Shown: piece after piece, positions 7,429 through 15,900 of the stretch
How the letters are laid out: every line of letters begins with the position of its first letter
Position numbering within the stretch: position 1 is the first letter of the stretch
Source of the DNA: a virus
Reading direction: 5' to 3' (one strand)
Virus record (IMG/VR): IMGVR_UViG_3300042863_000202
Location: 1-24,319 of that record
DNA length: 24,319 nucleotides
Made by a program: the position numbers and the translations under genes
The notes under the pieces: generated by a model
What the model was told of the DNA's origin: nothing
The model's database searches: none
Seen by the model: the letters and a program-made list of their open reading frames with translations, nothing else

Positions 7429-9464
7429 TATTTAGATCCTCCTGTTGTCCAGGTTATTGTTCTGCCAGTCCATTGATTTAAAGAATCTGCTGCTGTAGCA
7501 CTATGAAAAGCTGCTGTCGTTCCAAGCGACGCCCTTGATTTTACACGAACTCTATTTGTTGGTTTAAAGTATGCGCTTTCTGGTCTTGTGGGATCTTGAA
7601 ATCCTGGTTTTGACAAGTATCTATATTTGCTTACATCTGATTGTGACTCTATCCACACAGGAATCCATGTAGGGGTTGCACTAGAATCTTCTTTTGCAAC
7701 GTATTGATATTGTAATGCATCAAACTCAAATATTTCTGAGTCAATTAATAAGTAGCCATTAAAATTAAATATAGATTGATACTGGCTATAGTTATCAACA
7801 GTCTTTGTTTCAATTTGCAATCCTGGATACGTCGTTGCATTAGTTAAATTATTTAAATCTGCAACTGTTGTGTCTGCGGCAATTGCATATTTTAACCCAC
7901 CTGCAGAAAGAAATGTTGTTGGTGACTCCCAAAGAGGTCCTGAGCTTTGTACATAGTTAGACTTTAATGGTGTCTTCCAAATAATCTTAACCTGGTTCCC
8001 AGATGCAATTTCATCCTGGCTAAAAGAAATTATATTAGGCAATGCTGAGCCTTCCGCCTCGCTATAAAATGACCATGCGCTAGATCTTGCTGAATCATAG
8101 ATATAGTCTCTACTATAAAATTGTAATATGCCTTCATCGTCAAAGAATGCGTTCATTTGTATGTCTCTACATAATATCTGTATCGCTTCCCATACTGTCT
8201 GGCTGTCTTCCGTCCACCAATAATTAATGAGCGGAACAGAGGTGTCTGGTGATTTTAAATTAAAGTTGTAGTCAGTAAATCCAATTGAGTCTAGCAATCT
8301 TCTTAGAATTGCTGTTACTGGATAATCTTCGCATAATATATCTGGGCAAAATGTTTCCATTAAATACTTTGCGCCATCTAAAGCAACTACTCTAACATCT
8401 CCGTATTCAGAAATTGACCAGTTGTCAATATAATAAATGCCTTGTTCAACTCTGTCATATTTATCAGATCCAGAAGTTATTGCCCCATCTGAATGAAATA
8501 CTTTAATGTATGGTTTTAATTCTGCATACTTAAACATATACGTTTTGTCTGTATCAAATGACTCTGACAGCCTATTATATGAAAGTGTCTGTAAAGCGGT
8601 TTGGTTATATTTAGACAAATTTAAATCTATGTTGTTTGCTGTAACTATTCCAACTGGCAATATGTCTGATGGATTAGATGAAGATTCTTTAGTAATGTCT
8701 AGTGAAACTATGTCTGAAGATATGTCCTTTATCCATCTAGCTGATACTTCAATAATTGCTATTACTTTGCCGCTTCCTGGATTTGTTGCTTGAACACGAA
8801 TTGATTTAATAGCTTGTGGTGTTGCATATGTAATTGGCTCTGTTGGTGCCGTCGCTGACCAAGATGAGCCACCATAATAAAGGGTTACCAGACCGCTTGC
8901 TGGTGTGCTTGTAGGGCCAAGCACCTGTGTTGAGTTATCAGACTTTGTAATAGTAATTGTATACGTTGTTGGAAGTTGATTGTACTTATCAAATTTGACT
9001 ATAATTTTATTTGCTACAGCATTTTTGTTTCCAGTTACTGGGTTGGAGGCCTGCTTATATGTTACTGTTAAATCTGCGGCGGCATTCTTGGGAGCTACCC
9101 AATATTTATAAGTTGTGCTAATTCCAGGATAATAAACTCTAGGCTGTGTGTTTGGATACTGCAATGTTCTAAATGCAGAAAATGCTGTTGTGTCGCTTGG
9201 AAGGGCAATAAAATATTTAATGCCTGGTCCTGAAGGTCTAAATGGCTTTATTACAGAATCAACTGGGAAAAGCTTTTTAAATGGATTTAATCTAATAGTT
9301 GTTCCAGCGGCAGAAGTAACTCCAGAAATATAATTTGCATCTGTTGCAGTTGTGCTTGCGGCAATTCCATCAATCATAGAATTCATATTATATTCAATGG
9401 TGCATCCTATATCAGTTCTTACTGATGTATTGTTGTAGAATACATTTTCAAGATTTGTAGGCAA
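7428..9464 (-). CDS. Minor tail / hub protein with discoidin-like N-terminal module
   Basis: A 678-residue protein starting with TTG at 9464, supported by an AGAGG ribosome binding site 7 bases upstream and the 2-base spacing to the previous stop. Residues about 120-250 have a beta-sandwich resembling discoidin/galactose-binding modules (NKIIVKFDKYNQLPTTYTI and a later IKSIRVQATNPGSGKVIAII). Residues about 380-470 carry a hub-type segment: VTAILRRLLDSIGFTDYNF, SQTVWEAIQILCRDIQMNAF and FDDEGILQFYSRDYIYD, typical of tail-tip proteins just downstream of the distal tail gene in actinobacterial phages. No peptidase or lysozyme motif is seen. It probably forms part of the ring that closes the tube and contacts the receptor; the detailed assignment rests on motif resemblance and gene order. 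Confidence 0.7.
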   Translation of the reverse strand: MPTNLENVFYNNTSVRTDIGCTIEYNMNSMIDGIAASTTATDANYISGVTSAAGTTIRLNPFKKLFPVDSVIKPFRPSGPGIKYFIALPSDTTAFSAFRTLQYPNTQPRVYYPGISTTYKYWVAPKNAAADLTVTYKQASNPVTGNKNAVANKIIVKFDKYNQLPTTYTITITKSDNSTQVLGPTSTPASGLVTLYYGGSSWSATAPTEPITYATPQAIKSIRVQATNPGSGKVIAIIEVSARWIKDISSDIVSLDITKESSSNPSDILPVGIVTANNIDLNLSKYNQTALQTLSYNRLSESFDTDKTYMFKYAELKPYIKVFHSDGAITSGSDKYDRVEQGIYYIDNWSISEYGDVRVVALDGAKYLMETFCPDILCEDYPVTAILRRLLDSIGFTDYNFNLKSPDTSVPLINYWWTEDSQTVWEAIQILCRDIQMNAFFDDEGILQFYSRDYIYDSARSSAWSFYSEAEGSALPNIISFSQDEIASGNQVKIIWKTPLKSNYVQSSGPLWESPTTFLSAGGLKYAIAADTTVADLNNLTNATTYPGLQIETKTVDNYSQYQSIFNFNGYLLIDSEIFEFDALQYQYVAKEDSSATPTWIPVWIESQSDVSKYRYLSKPGFQDPTRPESAYFKPTNRVRVKSRASLGTTAAFHSATAADSLNQWTGRTITWTTGGSK

Positions 9465-9466
9465 GA

Positions 9467-9940
9467 TTAAACCTCTTCCATTGAAAGAGATATATTCCAG
9501 TGTGCTTGAATTCCACGCTTGACTAGATCAAATGAGCAGTCTGTAAATGAAACTGTAAAGGCTTCATATCCAGAAGATACCTGGCTTGATCCATCTTTTG
9601 CATAATTAATGCGTATGTCAAACGTACCTTGTCCAAGAGTACTGTTATAAAATGTTCTTAGATCCTCAGCTCCCCAATATCCATCAACTGTTAATGTTCT
9701 ATATGATGGTACTAGATCCCATGAAATATTGAATGCTTCCTTATCTGCAACAAAAAATTTGCGTAAAGTTCCATTTGCCATTCTTTTTGATTGTTGAATT
9801 CGGTTATGGTTTATTGTAAATTGACCTCTATTGTGATCTGTTACTGTATTCCATTTTGTTGTTCCATCCCCGCCATTTGCCGATGCATCTACTCCATATA
9901 TTTGAAGAAGGGCGCCTTTAGGTAATGTTATTGCTGCCAT
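9467..9940 (-). CDS. Distal tail-type minor tail protein
   Basis: A 157-residue protein encoded immediately after the tape measure gene, with its ATG overlapping the tape measure stop (TGATG) and a GGGAG site just upstream. It is beta-rich and aromatic-rich (GYWGAEDLRTFYNSTLGQGTF, residues about 86-106) and ends in a strand reading IQAHWNISLSMEEV, like the closing strand of tube-fold proteins. Distal tail (Dit) or tube-like caps are normally encoded here, and the fold pattern fits. It is short for a Dit with a galectin domain, so it would be a minimal core-only version. No enzymatic residues are visible. Confidence 0.65.
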   Translation of the reverse strand: MAAITLPKGALLQIYGVDASANGGDGTTKWNTVTDHNRGQFTINHNRIQQSKRMANGTLRKFFVADKEAFNISWDLVPSYRTLTVDGYWGAEDLRTFYNSTLGQGTFDIRINYAKDGSSQVSSGYEAFTVSFTDCSFDLVKRGIQAHWNISLSMEEV

Positions 9941-12900
9941 CAGTTATTTCTCCCTCTTCCAATTGTTGCTTCACGAATTCTCATCTTTCTTTCAATTGCA
10001 TTTGCTACGTCATCTGCAGACATGTCTGTTCCATTAAGTGTAACGTTAATATTATACAGGGAGTTTGAAGAAGTTGCCATACCCCCATTATTATATTTAA
10101 CTCTTCCTCCCATTGAATATGCTGGAACATTATAAACTGGACCACCCATAGCCATTTTATTAATTTTATCAAGCATAGGTATTCCTGCTGCCTGGACAGC
10201 TTTTGCACTTACAACATACTCTCCATTTGAGAGCATTGCTGGAATTGAATCAGATGTTCCATTTCCTGCTCCACTTACATATCCGCCCATAGCCATCTTA
10301 GCTCTTTTGCCAACTTTATTAGATACAGAATCAAATTCATATGCAACTCCTACTGAGTCCACCGCATAAGTTTTTCCGTTATATTTAAATAATTTATAGT
10401 TAGAATTAGTATTTGGATCTGTAAATTGTGATTTAGACAACTGTCCTTTTTTAGCAGCTTCTTTAAGTGTTTTTGCTTGTATATTTGGGGTATCTCCGCC
10501 AAATTTATTTGGAGAAGACGAACGGTTATTTGAAACACCCTCCCTAAAAGACTTAACTGCTTCTAAGAATATATCTACAGCACTTGCAAACTTTTGATCT
10601 GCTCCTGCTACAGACTTGCTTGAAAATTCATTCATCATGGCTTGATAAGGACTTATTTCTCTTATCTCTCTGCCATCATAAGCTTTTCTTCCAGTGTATT
10701 CTTTAATTAATGCTTCTGCAGCTGCTTTTTGTGGCCCCCCTGCTTCTTTTGCTTTTTGTAAAACTTCCATCAATGAAGTAATACCTTTTGCTGGAGAGCC
10801 CGCATATTTTGCAACTATATTTGCAACTTGATTCTGTAGTGCCTGTAGCTCAGCTGATTTATCAGCTGTTGCAGATTGTCTTTTGCCAGCAACAGTTAAT
10901 GCTTTTTGCAAAGCATCTTTCTTTGCTTGTAGGGCTTCAATTTCGTCTTCAATCTTTTTACGATCAGCATCAGCCTTATCGTTAATAGAATTTCTAGCTA
11001 ATTCTTTTTCTCTTTCCCCACGTAATTTTTGTATGTTTAATTGCTCTTGTGCCGCCTCTGACATATTTCCAGAAGCCAACGCTTCTTGATATTTAATTTG
11101 CGCTTGCTTTATAGATATTTCGAAACTTTGTGATCTTTCCTGAAGATCTAGTATTGCTAATCTCTTTTTTCTTTCTTCTTCAAGCTTGTCTATTAATTCT
11201 TCTTTATTTTTAATAGCCTCGTCATAAAAAGAACCATCTATCTTTTGTGCATTCTTAGCAGCAGTTGCCGCATCCTCTGCTGCCGCTTTTGCAGCTGCCG
11301 CTGCTTTTCCAAGACTTGTGCTTCCAAGTACTGTTGTTGCTGATCTTTGTAGTTCTTCAAATCCGTTTACTGCGTTTATTGCATCCGTTGCGCTTAGTCC
11401 ACCTATATCTAAGACATCTGACAATCCAGATAAATAAAGTTTATATTTTGCAAAAACACTTAGAATGCTTTCGGAATTGCTAAGCATTGAGCCAAGAACA
11501 AGGTTCTGGCTTTTTAGCTCCTGAAGATTTGCTTGATCAATTTCTTGTGTGGCCGACTTAATCTTTTTAATTTCGTCAATAGTCTTTTTAAATGCATCTG
11601 CTTCTGTAATTTTTTTACCATCAATTTTAGTTCCAATAAGGGAGTTCATGTATGAGTCTAAATTATTTAGTACAGCATCTAGTCCATTTGCAAATTCTTC
11701 TACATTAAATAATGATTTGTCAGAAACTACTTTGCCAAGCAATTTTACAGATGTCATAGCCGCAGATGATCTATCTTCAATTTCTTTAAACCCTGTAGTA
11801 GTTATTGATGCCAGAGCCTGTGAAGATTTATTTGATGCGCTCACAAGAGTGTATATCTTATTTGTTGCTTCTTGGACACTCATTCCAAGTGAGACGTATT
11901 GTGCCTTCATTGCAATTGCTAAATCATTTACTCTTGCAGAGTCTATGTTGTTAAACAAATCTACAGTATCTTTTGCATTAATCTTTGCATCTTTTATGCC
12001 TTCTTTTAGCTGAGTAATTGTTAAATTTAATCCTGGTATTCCAGAAGATGTCATTGATGCATAGTTTGATGCATTTTTAGCTTGAGTTAATTCTAATTCT
12101 TCTCTGACAGCCTTCATTCTTTCTGCTACTGAAGTATATTGAATTCCTACTTCTGCAAGTTGTTCTTTTGTCCCGCCAAACATTGCACGATTAACTTTAC
12201 CAGCGTCTTCGGCATCTTTTTTAAATTTATTAATTAATCCTATAACTCCAGCTAAAGCTCCGATAAGAGCCCCTGGAATTGTTAATCTTCCTAAAATTGT
12301 TGCTACCGTTTTTATAGTAGGCAGAAGTCCAGAAAATCCTTTCATTGCAGTCATCATTGGAAGAATGTTTGACGCCATCATAATTGCTGTTCCAGTATTT
12401 CCGCCAACCATTGATCCAGCAATTCCACCTGCCACTCCAATTCCAAGTTGTGCTGGTAGTCCCATTGGGCCTCTAGACATTCCTTTAGCCAAGCCTCTTC
12501 CGTATGGGTTCTTAAGGCCAGCGATAAATCCACCGCTATTAGGTCTAACATCTCCGCCATCTTGATATCCTGGAATTATCCCGCCTGCGTTTCTAGGAAC
12601 AAATAGCTCTGGACCATTTTCTCCAACAAGGTAAGGTCTTCCAGCATTTACTGGACCACCCATTGCACGAGCACCATCTACAACTGTTTCTAGTTGCAGT
12701 CTTCCATTTTCTGCATTAACAATTCTAAACTTTCCGCCAAATATAGATTCTTTTTCTGATCTTGAATTGTTTGTTAGCTTTTGTCCAAATGGTGCCGCAA
12801 ATTTTGCTTGTGGGAAAATTTCTGAAGATGGCACAACATTTCTATTTTTTACTAAAGCTTCTAATAAAATTGATTTACCTTCAGTGTCTGCTCTAAATCC

Positions 12901-15900
12901 TGGAGCAAACATTGAGGCAACGCCTCTGTCTGAACTCCATGAAGAGCGACGCATAATAAATTCTTTTCCAATTAAACCTGAATAATCTCCAGTTGCTCTT
13001 GCTTGTGTAAGAGCATCTAAAATATTTTGTGGCAGTGGGTTTGATCTATTATTGCTTAAACGAATTCCTCTATAAAGATTTCCACTAAATTTCTTTGATA
13101 AAGTTTTTATTGCTTCTGTAGCACCTGGAGTATTTAATATTCCATAGTTGCCTTCCATATATTGACGAAGTATGTATTTACCACGATCTTCTAATGTTCC
13201 AACTGGGAATCCTGGAACATGCGCCATACGTGCAAATTGTGGATCGTTATAAGCAATTTCTATAGTTCTTGCAAATGGGTCCTTCTCAAAGGGATCGTGA
13301 TGTGATTTTGATCCAACATGCATTGCTCTACCAATTTGTAATGGTCCATGTAATGGATCTTGGTTTCCTAATGTATATTGCATTCCTTGTGGATAGAATT
13401 GTTTCTTTGGCTTCCACTTAGAAGTTAGTTTATTAATTATTGATGAAGATAATGGCTTTACAATTCTTCCACGCATATTACTTCCAAAGTATTGCATACC
13501 TGGAACCATTCCGCCCATATTATATTTTCCATTTTGAACTGGAGCTGGAATACTTCTTCCGCCTTGTGATGTAACTGCTCCGCCCATCATTGGTACAATT
13601 CCCCCAGAATTCATTCCAACCCAGTTGTTTGTTGAAGCTTTAAAGTTAGATGCAATTGATTCTTCTGCTGAATCAAATACTATTTTTGCAAAATCTTGTT
13701 CGTCAATTAAACCACGGTTTGACAATACTTTATAGTTTATTCTATTTGCTGCTCCTGATAATATATTATTTACAACAGCTGGAGGCAGCCCAAGCTCGTG
13801 ATGAAGGTGCATTGCAAGGTCGGTTAAGTTTCCTGGACCAATTTTTACCCAATCTGCAGCAGTTGCAGTTTTGTCATTTAGCTTTTCGTTAAAATGTTGA
13901 GATCCTTTAACTGACATTGCTGGAAGAACTCTGTATACTTTATCTGGGTCTATTTTGCCAGTTGCTCCTAAAGCAATTAATTCTGAGCCTTTTAAATCTG
14001 GTGTAGAAGCTGTTCCTTTTGGTAAACCGTATGTATCTAAAAACTCTTCACTTACTGCATGAATATTTACTTCTGACTGTCTTTTATCAATTTTGCCGTC
14101 TGCGCCACGAACTCTCTTTAATGGCCTTGCCCCGTATAATCTAGAAACTTCTCTGCCAGCCTTAGATTTAAAAAACCTAGGAGAAGAAAAATCAGAATAT
14201 CCGAATCCACCTGGTCTTGCCCCAGGTGTTGAAAATGCATTAAATCCACTTGTTCTTTGATGCCCCTTGCTGCTCATTGTAACGCCTCTAGAGGCACCTA
14301 CTGCAATCATTTTATTTCTTATGCTTGCAATTACTCCGCCTAGCTGTCTACCTTGAACTGGAACAATCATAGCCTGTCCATCATTAAGGGCTCTCATTCC
14401 ATCAGGATCTTGCTGTGCAACACCCTTTCTGATTACAAACTCACCTGGAGTAAGCATTGCTGGAACGGTATCAGTATTTCCAGATCCTGGAACCTGATCT
14501 CCATTATTATAGAATACCTTTCCACCCATGTTAAATCTTTTTGGTCTTGTTGTTTCTATTGAGTATGGTGCACCGTAAGTTTTAACTCCTAGGGCTCCCG
14601 CAATCTTATTTATAAGAGTTCTATTTCTTGGTCTTGTTAACTCTTTCATATTAGCTTTTCCAGTTACTGGATCAAACGCTGGTTGATTTACAATTGGAAG
14701 TTGAGTTAAATTGATTGTTCTTCCTTGTGCAGTAGCAACTCCTGTTGCTGCCTGCCCCATCATTGCTTCAATCTGTTGGTTTAATGCAATAATTTTTGTT
14801 CTTGCCTGATCAACAGTTATTTTAGACGCTTGAAGCTCTGCAACTATCTGCGCTGACTCTGTTGCCGCTAAACTAGTTATTCTTGACATCTCTGGAAGAA
14901 GTGCTTGATATGAATCTGACAATGAGGTGGTAATTAATCCAGTAGCCGCTATTTCTTTTTTAAGTATTGCTATTTCTTGTTGTGACTGCATTGCTAGTGC
15001 GCCAGTCATTGAATGGAATTTAGCAGCTTCTTCTGCAACAATTCCTGTTGAAACTCCACGTATTGAGCTGACTCCTTCTATCTTTGGTAGATCGCCAGAC
15101 ATATACATTTGTGGGTTATTGCTTATTTTTTGATTAACTAATGGTGCTCCTGGAACAATGCCAAATATTGTTTGTGCAGCTTTTTGTTCTGGTGTCATCT
15201 GGCTTACTGGATTTGGATGAGAAAAAGATCTAGTATCTCTATCGCTTACAAGTGGATGGCTTGGAACAACTTCTCTTGCACCACCCATTAAAGTATTTCC
15301 CGCAATTGTTGATATTACTGGTGTTGCTGATATTGTTCCAGAACTTGCTTTTCTAGTTAGCTCATCTAGTTCTAAATTTAAATTGGCTAGCGCTTGTCCC
15401 AAAATGTTTGCTGCTTTTGCATCGCTATAGAATGTTGTTTCCATAAGATTTCCAGCTTTTTGAGCTGCTAAAATTTCAGGAGTTAATAACTTCCAGCCTT
15501 CTCCGCCTTTAAACAATGCCTTAAAATGTGCAACTCCCTTGATAATATATCCAAAGAAGTTAGCAAGAACACCAGTTAACATAATTGCAGGACCTGCTAG
15601 TGCTGTTAGCCCACCTACTAATGTTAAAATCTTTTTAATTGGGTCGGGAAGTTTATTATTAAATTCAATTACCTTGTCAATTAAGTTAATAAAGAATGTT
15701 TGAATATTAAGGAACGCATCTCCAACTCCTGCAAGATCTGCCTTTAGTCCTTCTAATGCTCTACGGTATTTACCAGAAGCCGATTCTGTAATTTGTGCTA
15801 ATTCTCGTCCAGCTACATTTGCTAAATCTGATGCACTAGCATTCATTAAATCTAAAACTTCTAGTGTTTGGCTTCCTTGTTTTCCTAGGTTATCAAATAA

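Noticed and set aside
11549-12013. Plus-strand open frame of 154 codons
   Set aside because: Antisense to the tape measure protein in an AT-rich region, with composition of a reversed helical protein and no upstream signals.
13789-13812. HHELG in the tape measure insert as a zinc metalloprotease site
   Set aside because: The pattern is not HExxH and no third ligand motif is evident.
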